Counted from the first letter of the stretch, positions 1 to 9,439 are shown. The stretch is 64,000 nucleotides of DNA from Micrococcaceae bacterium (GCA_013393415.1 JABXHI010000026.1:62001-126000); one strand, 5' to 3'. Translations and numbers: made by a program. The notes: generated from the sequence alone by a model not told the origin.

Positions 1-2
1 TG

Positions 3-713
3 AAGCAGCATTTCGATGTGCCAGCGCCAATGGATTATGTCGAAGCGATGATCGCCCCGACCCAAGACGGTGGGATTTACTACACGGGGCCATCAGAAGA
101 CTTCTCACGGCCAGGTCGGATGTGGTGGTCAGTCCCCGAGGGTGAAGAGACCTTCACCACCTGGCAGCAAACCACCACCGTCTTTCATGAAGGCGTGCCA
201 GGTCATCACCTCCAGATCGCTACCGCGCTGATGAATGCCGACCAGCTGAATTCCTGGCGGCGCAATTGGCTCTGGGTTTCTGGCCACGGTGAGGGCTGGG
301 CGCTCTACGCGGAAGACCTCATGAAGGAACTCGGCTACCTCAATGATCCAGGCGACTACTTGGGCATGCTAGATGCCCAACGAATGCGCGCTGCTCGCGT
401 AGTCTTCGACATTGGCATCCACTGCGGCTTTCCGGCACCTGCCGCCTGGGGTGGAAAGATCTGGGACGTTGAGACCGGTTATCACTTCCTGAACGCCAAC
501 CTCAATGAGACACCTGGCGTCTTAGACTTTGAGTTCACGCGCTACCTGGGCTGGCCGGGCCAAGCCCCAAGCTATGCGGTTGGCAAACGCATCTGGCAAG
601 ACATTCGTGCCGAGCACGAAGCGCTGCCACATTTCGATTTGAAAACATTCCACACCCGCGCCCTGCAACTCGGCTCGATGGGCTTAGAAACACTACAGAA
701 GGCACTTCAATGA
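3..713 (+). CDS. DUF885 family protein, C-terminal part (5' end outside window)
   Basis: The reading frame is open to the left edge, so only the C-terminal part (about 236 residues) is present. The visible part carries HEGVPGHH, the signature of DUF885 proteins, which are thought to be zinc-dependent peptidase-like enzymes; the two His and the Glu are the expected metal and catalytic residues. A downstream GHGEGWALYAEDL segment is also typical of the family. No substrate can be inferred. The stop codon overlaps the maf start in an ATGA junction, so the two genes are probably translated from one message. The family call is firm; the biochemical role is not known. Confidence 0.85.
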   Translation, partial: KQHFDVPAPMDYVEAMIAPTQDGGIYYTGPSEDFSRPGRMWWSVPEGEETFTTWQQTTTVFHEGVPGHHLQIATALMNADQLNSWRRNWLWVSGHGEGWALYAEDLMKELGYLNDPGDYLGMLDAQRMRAARVVFDIGIHCGFPAPAAWGGKIWDVETGYHFLNANLNETPGVLDFEFTRYLGWPGQAPSYAVGKRIWQDIRAEHEALPHFDLKTFHTRALQLGSMGLETLQKALQ

Positions 714-1345
714 GCATCAACATCGTATTGGGTTCCGCCTCCCCGGCGCGGGCACAGATCCTGGAGCGCGCCGGCGTTGCGTTTGAACAGGTTGCTGCTG
801 ATCTTGATGAGCAAGCACTCGTAACAGATCTCCCCGAACCTCGGGCCCAAGCCCAGGCCCTGGCGGCCGCGAAGGGACACGTCGTGGCAGACATACTGCT
901 CGCACAGGACCGGGTCACCGACCCTACCTATGTGATCGCAGCAGACTCTGTCTTTGAATTTGAGGGCCAAGCCTTCGGTAAACCACATACGCCCGAAGTA
1001 GCAACGCGCAGATGGCAAGCGCAACGAGGCAACACCGGTATATTGCACAGTGGGCACACTGTCATCGCAGTGCTGGGTGGACGCAAGCAACGCGTGCTCC
1101 AAGAAACCGTGAGTGCTACAGTATCGTTCGCTGACGTCCCCGATGCGGTAATTGAGGCATACGTCGCAACCGGTGAACCACTGGGCGTGGCCGGCGGGTT
1201 TACGTTAGAAGGCCACGGTGCAACCATGATTACCGGTATCGATGGAGACCCCAACGCGGTACTCGGACTGTCGCTTCGCGCCGTGCGTGAGATGTTGCAA
1301 CGTCTCGATGTGTCACTAACCTCCCTGTGGCACGCAACGACCTAG
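710..1345 (+). CDS. maf: Maf family nucleoside triphosphate pyrophosphatase
   Basis: The 211-residue protein begins with the Maf phosphate-binding segment LGSASPARAQIL. It has the conserved AADSV stretch (family GADTV, with the metal-binding Asp) and the C-terminal GEPLGVAGGFTLEG and GDPNAVLGLSL motifs. Maf enzymes hydrolyse non-canonical or selected NTPs to NMP and pyrophosphate in the cytoplasm, and some affect septum formation. The ATG overlaps the preceding stop by four bases. In Mycobacterium maf also lies close to accA3, which matches the next gene here. The usual Arg pair after SASP is replaced by Ala-Arg, a mild deviation. Length is normal for the family. Confidence 0.92.
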   Translation: MSINIVLGSASPARAQILERAGVAFEQVAADLDEQALVTDLPEPRAQAQALAAAKGHVVADILLAQDRVTDPTYVIAADSVFEFEGQAFGKPHTPEVATRRWQAQRGNTGILHSGHTVIAVLGGRKQRVLQETVSATVSFADVPDAVIEAYVATGEPLGVAGGFTLEGHGATMITGIDGDPNAVLGLSLRAVREMLQRLDVSLTSLWHATT

Positions 1346-1386
1346 ACCACACTTTTGTAGGGTTCCTACAAAATTTCTGCCATTTC

Positions 1387-1407
1387 AAGGACGCGCGGAG
1401 CGTCCTT
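1387..1407 (+). terminator. Hairpin after maf, possible terminator
   Basis: A perfect 8-bp stem (AAGGACGC / GCGTCCTT) with a 5-base loop lies 42 bases after the maf stop. It is followed by CTGTATGG rather than a clean T-run, so it may be a weak terminator or a processing site. Confidence 0.5.
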
Positions 1408-1429
1408 CTGTATGGTTTCCACGGATTCG

Positions 1430-1446
1430 TCCTAAGCTTCTTAGGA
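1430..1446. repeat. Inverted repeat upstream of accA
   Basis: TCCTAAG-CTT-CTTAGGA is a perfect 7-bp inverted repeat with a 3-base centre, about 72 bases before the accA start. A looser inverted repeat (CGATA ... TATCG) follows at about 1453-1471. These could be an operator or leader hairpins; nothing in the window names a cognate regulator. Confidence 0.45.
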
Positions 1447-1517
1447 TGGCATCGATATACTGACGGTATCGAGCGTCCATGTGAGCGGAGCGTTCCAAAC
1501 CAAGGAGAATAGTTTCT

Positions 1518-3359
1518 ATGTCCATGACCAGTGCGTCATCTTCGATGATCTACCGATCATTTTCGAAGGTACTCGTCGCGAACCGCGGTGAGATTGCGGT
1601 TCGAATTATCCGTGCTGCACAAGATGAAGGACTAGAAGCCGTTGCGATCTACGCGAATCCCGACCGGGACGCCATGCACGTCCGGCTGGCCGACCACGCT
1701 TTCGCGCTCAATGGAGAAACCGTCGCAGACACCTACCTGTCGATCGACAAAGTATTAAAAGCAGCCAGAGACGCCGGTGCCGAAGCGGTGCACCCCGGCT
1801 ACGGCTTCCTTGCCGAAAACGCAGAGTTCGCCCAAGCTGTGCTCGATGCCGACATGGCGTGGATCGGCCCACCACCTGCGGCGATCAATGCTCTCGGCGA
1901 TAAAGTTGCCGCACGCCATATTGCTCAAAAGGTCGGTGCCCCGCTCGCACCTGGTACCCCAGATCCGGTGGAAACATCACAAGAGGTGGTCGCTTTCGCC
2001 GACGAATACGGCTTGCCACTGGCAATTAAAGCTGCCCACGGTGGCGGTGGCCGCGGTATCAAAGTCGTACGCAAGCGCTCAGAGATCCCCGACGCCTTTG
2101 AATCGGCGGTACGCGAAGCCACTGCAGCGTTTGGTCGCGGTGAATGCTTCGTAGAACGTTTTCTAGATGCACCGCGCCACTTGGAAACACAGTGCCTGGC
2201 AGACCAGCAGGGCAATGTCGTTGTCGTCTCCACGCGTGACTGCTCGCTGCAGCGGCGCAACCAGAAGCTTGTGGAAGAAGCCCCGGCCCCCTTCCTGACA
2301 CAAGCTCAAGAACAACAACTCTATGACGCTTCCGTCGCTATGCTCCAGGAAGCCGGCTACGTGGGTGCAGGTACGTGTGAATATTTGATCGGTCAAGACG
2401 GCACGATTTCATTTCTGGAAGTCAACACCCGTCTGCAGGTCGAGCACACGGTGTCAGAAGAAGTCACGGGTATCGACCTGGTACGCGAGCAATTCCGCAT
2501 CGCCCGCGGTGAGCTGTTGGATTACGACCACCCCACCGTTGATGGCCATTCCTTTGAGTTCCGCATCACCGCTGAAGACCCGGGCCAAAACTTTATGCCA
2601 GCACCGGGCACCATCACCAAAATGCGACTGCCCGGCGGCCCGGGTGTCCGCATCGACACCGGTGTGGAAGAAGGCGAAACCATTTCCGGCGCATTCGACT
2701 CGATGGTCGCCAAGCTCATCGTGACCGGCAAGAACCGCAAGGAAGCCCTGCAACGTTCGCATCGTGCACTCAACGAAATGCGGATCGCAGGACTGGCCAC
2801 GGTCCTGCCGTTTCACCGCACCGTCATCCGGGATGAAAATTTTGCACCCGAACTCGATCAGCCGGATCAAAAGCTGTCGGCCGATGGCCCGTTCACCGTA
2901 CACACACGCTGGATCGAAACCGATTTCATCAATGAACTCCAACCCCAGAACAGCCAACCGGGTATGGAGGACACCGACGAGCAGGAACGCAGAGTCGTCA
3001 CCGTCGAGGTCAACGGCAAACGCGTTGAGGTTACGCTGCCAGATTCACTAGCCGGAATCGCGTCGGTGGAACCCAAACCGAAACGTCGTAGACCATCACG
3101 TAGGGCGACCGGCGCAAGCGGATCCAACGCAGCCGGAGCATCCGGGGATGCGGTGACTTCGCCAATGCAAGGCACGATCGTGAAAATGGGTGTCGAAATC
3201 GGAGATAAGGTATCCGAAGGTGACCTAATCCTCGTGTTGGAAGCCATGAAAATGGAGCAGCCAATTACCGCACACAAAGCCGGTACCATCACCGAACTTA
3301 CCGCTGAACCAGGTGCCACCATAAACGCCGGCGGGGTCCTCGCCACCATTGAGGGGTAA
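1518..3359 (+). CDS. accA: Acetyl-/propionyl-CoA carboxylase alpha chain (biotin carboxylase + BCCP)
   Basis: This 613-residue protein joins a biotin carboxylase domain (about residues 14-465) to a biotin carboxyl carrier domain (about 540-613), the actinobacterial AccA3 layout. Visible motifs are [15 protein letters not shown], the ATP-grasp glycine loop GGGGRGIK (about 173-182), [11 protein letters not shown] (about 300-310), and the biotinylation site EAMKME with Lys near 577. A basic, Ala/Gly/Ser-rich linker precedes the carrier domain. It carboxylates biotin with ATP and bicarbonate, then works with a separate beta subunit (not in this window) to make malonyl- or methylmalonyl-CoA. AAGGAG at about 1502-1507 supports the ATG start. 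Three inverted repeats lie upstream. Confidence 0.95.
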   Translation: MSMTSASSSMIYRSFSKVLVANRGEIAVRIIRAAQDEGLEAVAIYANPDRDAMHVRLADHAFALNGETVADTYLSIDKVLKAARDAGAEAVHPGYGFLAENAEFAQAVLDADMAWIGPPPAAINALGDKVAARHIAQKVGAPLAPGTPDPVETSQEVVAFADEYGLPLAIKAAHGGGGRGIKVVRKRSEIPDAFESAVREATAAFGRGECFVERFLDAPRHLETQCLADQQGNVVVVSTRDCSLQRRNQKLVEEAPAPFLTQAQEQQLYDASVAMLQEAGYVGAGTCEYLIGQDGTISFLEVNTRLQVEHTVSEEVTGIDLVREQFRIARGELLDYDHPTVDGHSFEFRITAEDPGQNFMPAPGTITKMRLPGGPGVRIDTGVEEGETISGAFDSMVAKLIVTGKNRKEALQRSHRALNEMRIAGLATVLPFHRTVIRDENFAPELDQPDQKLSADGPFTVHTRWIETDFINELQPQNSQPGMEDTDEQERRVVTVEVNGKRVEVTLPDSLAGIASVEPKPKRRRPSRRATGASGSNAAGASGDAVTSPMQGTIVKMGVEIGDKVSEGDLILVLEAMKMEQPITAHKAGTITELTAEPGATINAGGVLATIEG

Positions 3360-3417
3360 CATTACCCACTACGTTGACTGCTTGATATTTCGGCCGATAA
3401 GATAAGGTTGTTTTCAC

Positions 3418-3454
3418 AGGTGGCGTCCAGGTCGCAATGAACTGGGCGCCACCT
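3418..3454 (+). terminator. Long hairpin between accA and the MHS symporter
   Basis: A 13-bp stem (3418-3430 with 3442-3454, one G-U pair) encloses an 11-base loop and is followed by GAACTATTTTC. It can terminate the accA message, but it also lies 35 bases before the symporter start, so a leader or attenuator role is possible. Confidence 0.6.
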
Positions 3455-3489
3455 GAACTATTTTCATATCCGTCACGAAAGTACACTCG

Positions 3490-4905
3490 ATGTCAACGCA
3501 ACCAGCAGAGACTTCGCATGGTATCAAGGACAATGATTTGGGCGTCGCCCGTTGGAAAATCATCCTCGCCTCAGTCGTAGGCACCACCATCGAATTCTAT
3601 GATTTCTACATTTACGCCACCGCAGCAGTGTCCGTCTTCCCTCTAATCTTCTTCCCTGGTGACGACCCACAAATCGCATTGCTCGCCTCCATGGCTACCT
3701 TCGGTGCAGCCTTTGTGGCCCGCCCCCTTGGTTCGATCATTTTTGGGCACATGGGCGATCGCGTTGGTCGAAAAGCGACACTAATCGGTGCCCTCCTCAC
3801 CATGGGTATCGCAACCTTCATTATCGGCCTGCTGCCAACCTACCTCCAGATCGGTTTGTGGGCTCCTGCCATGCTGACCATCCTGCGCTTCTGTCAGGGT
3901 CTTGGTCTGGGCGGCGAATGGTCCGGTGCTGCACTGCTGGTCACCGAAACCGCCAAACCCGGCAAGCGTGCTTCTGCGGCCATGTGGCCACAGCTCGGCG
4001 CACCGTTTGGCTTCTTGTTGGCCAATGGCTTCTTTTTGCTCCTCACCCTGGCGTTTAACTACGACTCGGCCGCAGATGGCGCCGACCACGTCTTCATCGA
4101 CTGGGTCTGGCGTGTCCCCTTCCTCGCCTCGATCGTCATGGTTGGCATCGGACTATGGGTTCGCCTCTCACTCGAAGAAACCCCCGTATTCAAACAAGCC
4201 ATCGCTAAAGATCAACGAGTCAAGGCCCCGCTCAAAGATGTCTTCGCCAAGAACTGGTGGCAGCTCACCTTGGGGACCTTTATCATGTACGCCACCTACG
4301 TGCTGTTCTATTTGATGACCACTTGGGTGCTGTCATATGCAATTGGCGCACCTGAAACGGGCGGTTTGGGCACCGCGTATAACGATTTCTTAGTCATCCA
4401 GCTCATTTCCATTCTCTTCTTTGCCGCGTTCGTGCCGGTGTCCGGTTACCTCGCCGATAAATTCGGCCGCAAACCAACCATGCTGATCATCACCGGCCTG
4501 CTCATCGTCTTTGGGCTGCTGTTTGGTTGGTGGCTCAACGCCGATATTATCGTCAGCGATGATGGGACCCTGAACACCACACGCATGGTCTTATTCATGA
4601 TCGTTGGTATGGCATTGATGGGCCTGACATTCGGCCCGATGTCGGCCATTTTGCCAGAACTCTTCCCAACTGAAACCCGGTACACCGGCTCGGGTATTGC
4701 CTACAACGTATCGTCCATTCTGGGTGCAGCGTTGACCCCGTTCATCGCCACCTGGCTGATGGGAGCCTTTGATGTCTCCTACGTGGGCTACTATCTGGCA
4801 GCAGCAGCGTTCATTACCTTGATCTTCTTGGCCCTGAGCCCAGAAACCAAATACCGCTCACTGTCGAACCTCGACGCAGATGAGATTCAACGAACCCGAC
4901 GCTAA
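3490..4905 (+). CDS. MFS transporter, metabolite:H+ symporter (ProP/KgtP/ShiA-like)
   Basis: The 471-residue protein has about 12 predicted transmembrane segments. Its N-terminal signature TTIEFYDFYIYATAA is typical of the MHS branch of the major facilitator superfamily. The loop 2-3 motif GHMGDRVGRK lies near residue 86 and recurs in weaker form as ADKFGRKPT in the second half. RFCQGLGLGGEWSGAALL is another MHS hallmark. Members import organic acids, betaines or shikimate with protons. The substrate cannot be read from sequence; lying beside acyl-CoA carboxylase and acetoacetyl-CoA synthetase makes a carboxylate plausible. It is followed by a strong terminator. Confidence 0.9.
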   Translation: MSTQPAETSHGIKDNDLGVARWKIILASVVGTTIEFYDFYIYATAAVSVFPLIFFPGDDPQIALLASMATFGAAFVARPLGSIIFGHMGDRVGRKATLIGALLTMGIATFIIGLLPTYLQIGLWAPAMLTILRFCQGLGLGGEWSGAALLVTETAKPGKRASAAMWPQLGAPFGFLLANGFFLLLTLAFNYDSAADGADHVFIDWVWRVPFLASIVMVGIGLWVRLSLEETPVFKQAIAKDQRVKAPLKDVFAKNWWQLTLGTFIMYATYVLFYLMTTWVLSYAIGAPETGGLGTAYNDFLVIQLISILFFAAFVPVSGYLADKFGRKPTMLIITGLLIVFGLLFGWWLNADIIVSDDGTLNTTRMVLFMIVGMALMGLTFGPMSAILPELFPTETRYTGSGIAYNVSSILGAALTPFIATWLMGAFDVSYVGYYLAAAAFITLIFLALSPETKYRSLSNLDADEIQRTRR

Positions 4906-4937
4906 CACCCCTTGAGATCTGAGTAGATCACGATGTG

Positions 4938-4973
4938 GCATGACGCCCAGGCATATTTGCCTGGGCGTCATGC
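4938..4973 (+). terminator. Strong intrinsic terminator between convergent genes
   Basis: A perfect 15-bp stem (4938-4952 with 4959-4973), loop ATATTT, followed by TTTATC. It ends the symporter transcript and probably also acts on the convergent aacS transcript. Confidence 0.85.
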
Positions 4974-4998
4974 TTTATCTCGAACAGGTAACAAGTGG

Positions 4999-6999
4999 TT
5001 ATGCCGTGGTGTAATCCTGAGCGTAGTCCAGGTACCACTGCAACACCGAGGGATCTGCAGCGCTCTCTTGCGACACCTTTTGAGCCTCCATGCCCTGTAA
5101 GACGCGTTTGATCGGGACTTCCATGAGTTTGCCAGTTTTGGTCATCGGCACACCCGGAGCAATGATGATCTCATCGGGCACATAACGCGGTGACAGTTCA
5201 GTTCGAATGGCATCGACGACATCGTCTTTCAACGCTTGAAGATCACTCTGCGGATCAGCGGGCACTACGAATAACGGCATGTAGTAATCACCGTCATCCA
5301 GCTCAGCACCAATCACCATCGAAGCAGAAACGCTCTCCATCGCGTTCACTACCTGGTAGAGGTCGCTTGACCCCATGCGAATGCCACCACGATTGAGGGT
5401 GGCATCAGAACGGCCGTGGATAACAAATGATTGACGCTCGGTTTGGGTCGCGAAGTCTCCGTGGTACCAAATATGTGGGTCTTCGCTGAAATACGCGTCG
5501 CGATATCGGGAACCGTCGTGGTCATTCCAAAAGTACAACGGCATGGTGGGCATGGGCTTGGTGATGACGAGTTCGCCAACTTCATCGATGACCGAGCGCC
5601 CGGCGTCGTCATACACATCTGCAGCCACTGCCAGCGCGGGGCCCATCAGTTCATTGGTGCGAACCGGATCCATGGGGTTGGAACCAACGAAGACCGAACA
5701 GACATCGGTCCCGCCGGAGTCTGACCGTAACCGAACATCTGGGCTGACGGCCTCATAGACCCATTTCCAGGTGTGTGCTGGTAAGGGGGATGCCGAGACT
5801 AATATGTCGGTGAGCCGTGAAAGATCGTATTGGTCTTTGGGCACGATACCGGCATCTTGGACCCCGGTGAGAATGGCCGCGCCACAACCAAACATCGCGA
5901 CCTGTTCTTTCTGCAGGATCTCGAACTGGCGGCCGGCTCCCCCGACAAACACTCCGCCAGAATAGGTCACGGCTTTGGCACCGCTGATCAACGTGCCGAC
6001 CAACATATTCCACAGCATCCAGGTAGTCGAGGTCGAAATATAGACCGGTTCACCCTGGCCTACCTTGTAGTGCAGACCAAACGATTTGGCGATTTCTAAT
6101 ACGGTGCCACCCTGGCTCTGAACAATTCCCTTGGGCGTGCCCGTCGTGCCGGAGGAGTATAGGACCCACAATGGATGGGAAAAATCGACGGCCGCAAATT
6201 CTGGTTCTTGGCCATTTGCTACGACGTCGCCGAAGACTGCGGTGTCGACGTTGTGTTTGCTGGCAATGTGCTGCACGGTATCGGCGGCACTGGTCTTGGT
6301 GTTCTCCACCAACACGTGATGGGTGACGCTGTCGAGTTCCCCGAGCAGTTCGTCCAGGTCACCGATTTGGTCGCGCACTTTCCCACCGAGTTCGAGTCCA
6401 TCGATGGTGAGCAGCACTTTGGGCTGAAGTTGTTTGAACCTGGTGACGATACCGGGGACGCCAAAATCCACGTTAACCACCGACCAGATAGCACCCACGG
6501 CTGCTGTGGCGAGCAGACTGACAATCGCCTGGGGGATATTTGGGAGCGCGGCTGCAACAACATCGCCTTGTCTGATACCGATTGAACGAAGGTGATGTGC
6601 CAGCGCGCCGACTTGTTCATTGAGCTGTTTCCACGTCAACGCGGTACGGTTCAGGGATTCATCGAGTCCCACGATGGCTTCTTGGTCTGCCATGGTCGCA
6701 GCATGACGCAGAATGTTTTCGGCGTAGTTAACCCTGGCGCCCTGCGCCCACTGCGCATGCGGCATGTCTCCTTGGACCATGGGGCCGGCGGGTTTTTCCC
6801 CGATGATATCGAAATACTCCCAGATATCCGTCCAGAACTGTTCGAGCTCAGAAACCGACCAGTTCCACAGATCCAGGTAGGTATCCATGGCAAGATGGTG
6901 TTTGGTATTCATGGCCTGCATGAACTCATGCATCGCGGTGGCCTGAATCGTATCCGGGCTTGGCTCCCACAGAATGTTATCGCGCAAAATTTCTCCCAA
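4999..6999 (-). CDS. aacS: Acetoacetyl-CoA synthetase
   Basis: The 666-residue protein belongs to the ANL adenylate-forming superfamily. The N-terminus (LWEPSPDTIQATAMHEFM, then WNWSVSELEQFW) is diagnostic for acetoacetate-CoA ligases rather than plain acetyl-CoA synthetases. The P-loop YSSGTTGTPKGIV lies near residues 279-291 and the C-terminal catalytic Lys is in TKTGKLMEVPIKR near 625. It activates acetoacetate with ATP and CoA, so it serves ketone-body use or recycling. The frame starts with TTG at 6999; there is no clear ribosome binding site, but the conserved N-terminus requires a start about here. A perfect palindrome overlaps its putative promoter, so regulated expression is likely. 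Confidence 0.93.
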   Translation of the reverse strand: MGEILRDNILWEPSPDTIQATAMHEFMQAMNTKHHLAMDTYLDLWNWSVSELEQFWTDIWEYFDIIGEKPAGPMVQGDMPHAQWAQGARVNYAENILRHAATMADQEAIVGLDESLNRTALTWKQLNEQVGALAHHLRSIGIRQGDVVAAALPNIPQAIVSLLATAAVGAIWSVVNVDFGVPGIVTRFKQLQPKVLLTIDGLELGGKVRDQIGDLDELLGELDSVTHHVLVENTKTSAADTVQHIASKHNVDTAVFGDVVANGQEPEFAAVDFSHPLWVLYSSGTTGTPKGIVQSQGGTVLEIAKSFGLHYKVGQGEPVYISTSTTWMLWNMLVGTLISGAKAVTYSGGVFVGGAGRQFEILQKEQVAMFGCGAAILTGVQDAGIVPKDQYDLSRLTDILVSASPLPAHTWKWVYEAVSPDVRLRSDSGGTDVCSVFVGSNPMDPVRTNELMGPALAVAADVYDDAGRSVIDEVGELVITKPMPTMPLYFWNDHDGSRYRDAYFSEDPHIWYHGDFATQTERQSFVIHGRSDATLNRGGIRMGSSDLYQVVNAMESVSASMVIGAELDDGDYYMPLFVVPADPQSDLQALKDDVVDAIRTELSPRYVPDEIIIAPGVPMTKTGKLMEVPIKRVLQGMEAQKVSQESAADPSVLQWYLDYAQDYTTA

Positions 7000-7023
7000 C
7001 GAGGTACAAGACGACTGCCATCT

Positions 7024-7052
7024 AAGTTAATAATAATTAACTCAATGAGCAA
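7024..7052 (-). promoter_or_regulatory. aacS promoter with palindromic operator
   Basis: On the minus strand TTGCTC (7047-7052) and TAACTT (7024-7029) are spaced by 17 bases. A perfect palindrome AGTTAAT-AATA-ATTAACT (7025-7042) covers the -10 and most of the spacer. That position suits a repressor of the TetR or GntR class. No such regulator is adjacent. Confidence 0.55.
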
Positions 7053-7103
7053 GAGGTTGGCGTCTCATATTGTAGTCGAGATCACAATGCGGTGGTGCAG
7101 CGC

Positions 7104-8510
7104 TTAGAACTCTTCTCTGCGGTGTAACTGTCGCGCAACTTCTGCCACTGTGCCCGTCAACGATGGATAAATCGTAAAGGTGTCAGCCAGATCATCGACA
7201 TGGAGTTTCTGCGAGACCGCCAACGACAGCGCATAGATGAGATCGGATGCCCCCGGTGCGACGATGACACCACCAACCACATGGCCCGAGCCCCGACGAG
7301 CGAAGATTTTCACAAACCCTTCGTCGACGTTCATCATTTTCGCGCGCGGGTTTGTCGACATCGAAATCATGTATTCATCCACTTGGTAGTCACCGGTAGC
7401 AATCATTTCGTCGGTGATGCCCACGGTCGCGATCTCGGGGGAAGTGAAAATATTGGAGGCCACTTGGTTGCGCGAAAACGGTTTGACCACATCGCCCAGG
7501 ATGTGGTTCACCGCAATGCGGCCTTGTTGCGCGGCAACAGAGGCCAGTGCGAGCCGACCGGTACAGTCCCCAGCCGCATATACACCAGGCACTGAGGTAC
7601 GAGAGACCGCGTCAATCTTGATATGGCCAGACGCGGTCAGATCGACTCCGATGTCCTCAAGTCCAAGCTGGCTGGTATTCGGTATGCCACCGACGGCCAA
7701 GAGGCAGTGTGACCCTTCCACGTATCCCCCGGCGGTGAGGTCCACTCGGACGCCGTCCTTCGTTCTGGTGACTGCTTCGGCGCGGGTCCGTGAGATGACG
7801 TTGACACCATTTTCGGAAAACGCGTCTTCGAGCACTTTGGCAGCATCGGGATCTTCACCTGGCAGCAAGGTCTCACGCGAAGACACCAGCGTCACATTCG
7901 ACCCAAGCAATTGGTAGGCCGAGGCAAATTCCGCGCCCGTGACACCAGAACCGACGACGACCATATGCTCTGGCAGCTCGTCCATCGCATAGACCTGTTT
8001 CCAGTTGAAAATGCGTTCACCGTCGGGTTGTGCGGTGTCGAGTTCACGAGGAGAGGCACCGGTTGCGATCAAGACTGCGTCCGAGGTGACCTGTTCAACG
8101 TCACCTTCCATCGTGGTCACTTCCACGACATTCTGCTCGACGAATTTGGCCTCGCCCATCATGATGCGCACACCATTGTTTTGTAAGCCACGTCGGATAT
8201 CTTCGGATTGTTCGGCTGCTAGGCGCAGGAGCCGGCGATCGATGAGTTCCATATTGGATCGCACGGATGCTGCATCGAACTGCAGTCCGAGACTCGGAGC
8301 ACGCAACACGCGGCGACGAGAATCAGCCGAGGCAATCAGGGTCTTCGAGGGCACCACGTCAGTCAGCACTGCTGACCCGCCAATGCCATTGCGTTCAATG
8401 AGGGTGACTTCGGCGCCGAATTTCGAGGCCACAAGGGCGGCTTCGTAACCACCGGGGCCACCGCCGATGATGGTGATGGACGGACGAGGGACAATTTCAA
8501 AAGTGCTCAC
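7104..8510 (-). CDS. NAD(P)H-quinone oxidoreductase / LpdA-like flavoprotein
   Basis: The protein (468 residues from the GTG chosen here) is a two-dinucleotide-binding flavoprotein of the pyridine nucleotide-disulfide family. The FAD site GGGPGG is at residues 16-21, GSGVTGAEFA is the NAD(P) fold, and GVYAAGDCTGR is the second FAD motif. The position that holds the redox-active Cys pair in true lipoamide dehydrogenases reads GGSAVLTDVVPSK (44-56) with no cysteine, as expected for the LpdA/quinone reductase branch (M. tuberculosis Rv3303c). It probably reduces quinones with NAD(P)H. The frame is open 22 codons further upstream, but the conserved N-terminus supports GTG at 8510. It is divergent from the PNP gene, as lpdA sits near deoD in mycobacteria. 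Confidence 0.85.
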   Translation of the reverse strand: MSTFEIVPRPSITIIGGGPGGYEAALVASKFGAEVTLIERNGIGGSAVLTDVVPSKTLIASADSRRRVLRAPSLGLQFDAASVRSNMELIDRRLLRLAAEQSEDIRRGLQNNGVRIMMGEAKFVEQNVVEVTTMEGDVEQVTSDAVLIATGASPRELDTAQPDGERIFNWKQVYAMDELPEHMVVVGSGVTGAEFASAYQLLGSNVTLVSSRETLLPGEDPDAAKVLEDAFSENGVNVISRTRAEAVTRTKDGVRVDLTAGGYVEGSHCLLAVGGIPNTSQLGLEDIGVDLTASGHIKIDAVSRTSVPGVYAAGDCTGRLALASVAAQQGRIAVNHILGDVVKPFSRNQVASNIFTSPEIATVGITDEMIATGDYQVDEYMISMSTNPRAKMMNVDEGFVKIFARRGSGHVVGGVIVAPGASDLIYALSLAVSQKLHVDDLADTFTIYPSLTGTVAEVARQLHRREEF

Positions 8511-8575
8511 GGGTCTATTCTGGTCTCTTTCATCACGGAATGCACAATCACTACGCGATACGCGCTTGTATTGCA

Positions 8576-8614
8576 TTGGTTTTGTTCTGCAGCGGGGCTA
8601 CAGTGGTGCTTGTG
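8576..8614 (+). promoter_or_regulatory. Leaderless promoter of the PNP gene
   Basis: TTGGTT (8576-8581), a 17-base spacer and TACAGT (8599-8604) end seven bases before the GTG at 8612, where transcription would begin. No ribosome binding site precedes that GTG, so a leaderless message is likely. Confidence 0.5.
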
Positions 8615-9439
8615 AGCGATACACAAGAGTTTTTAACCGGTGACCATCCTGGATTTGACCTAGCACGGCAGGCCGCCGAGGTCTTAGCGGACAAACTGGG
8701 TATAGCCCACCACGATATCGGTATAGTGCTGGGTTCTGGCTGGGCCCATACGGTCGACGCGCTGGGTGACATCAACGGTGAAGTCTCCTTTGCTGAGGTT
8801 CCGGGGCTTGCTGGTGACGGAGTTGCCGGTCACGTGCAGAACATTACCTCGGTTCGACTGCCCACCGGTCTCAATGTGCTGGTGTTTGGTTCCAGAACAC
8901 ATTTTTATGCCAACCGGGATGCCCAAGCGGTCGCTCATGTGGTGCGCACAATTGCCGCGACCGGAGCCAGCACGGTCGTGCTAACCAACGGTTGCGGCGG
9001 CTTGAACCCCAATCTTCAGCCCGGCACACCGGTTCTGATTTCAGATCACATCAATCTGACCGGCACGACCCCGCTGGCGGGTCCGGAATTTGTGGACATG
9101 ACAGATGCCTACGCCACCCGGTTACGCGCTATCGCCAAACAGGTGGAACCCAGCCTGACCGAAGGCGTCTACGTGCAGTTTGCTGGGCCACAATATGAGA
9201 CCCCCGCAGAGGTGTCGATGGCGGCCAAACTCGGTGGTGACTTGGTGGGCATGTCGACCGCACTGGATACGATTGCAGCTCGTCATGTCGGTTTGGAAGT
9301 CTTGGGGATGTCACTGGTGACCAATGCCGGAGCCGGCGTCACGGATGCGCCACTGTCACACGCCGATGTAATTGCTGCCGGAGAAGCTGCAGCACCTCGG
9401 GTTTCAAAACTGTTAGCCGACATCATTCAGGCGATCTAG
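8612..9439 (+). CDS. deoD: Purine-nucleoside phosphorylase
   Basis: The 275-residue product from GTG 8612 is a trimeric-type purine nucleoside phosphorylase. It shows GIVLGSGWAHTVD at the N-terminus, the phosphate and base pocket segment QFAGPQYETPAEVSMAAKLGGDLVGMSTALDTI, and LVTNAGAG near the C-terminus. It cleaves purine (deoxy)nucleosides with phosphate to give the base and (deoxy)ribose-1-phosphate. The phosphohexomutase starts one base after its stop, and deoC follows, forming a nucleoside salvage run in the order of mycobacterial deoD-pmmB. The open frame extends upstream to 8540, but that extension overlaps the promoter and lacks conservation. Confidence 0.9.
   Translation: MSDTQEFLTGDHPGFDLARQAAEVLADKLGIAHHDIGIVLGSGWAHTVDALGDINGEVSFAEVPGLAGDGVAGHVQNITSVRLPTGLNVLVFGSRTHFYANRDAQAVAHVVRTIAATGASTVVLTNGCGGLNPNLQPGTPVLISDHINLTGTTPLAGPEFVDMTDAYATRLRAIAKQVEPSLTEGVYVQFAGPQYETPAEVSMAAKLGGDLVGMSTALDTIAARHVGLEVLGMSLVTNAGAGVTDAPLSHADVIAAGEAAAPRVSKLLADIIQAI

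Noticed and set aside
1327-1512. 61-codon frame between maf and accA
   Set aside because: It runs through three inverted repeats, has no ribosome binding site and no recognisable product.
7104-8510. Lipoamide dehydrogenase as the identity of the flavoprotein
   Set aside because: The redox-active Cys pair is absent from the expected segment (residues 44-56), which fits the quinone reductase branch.
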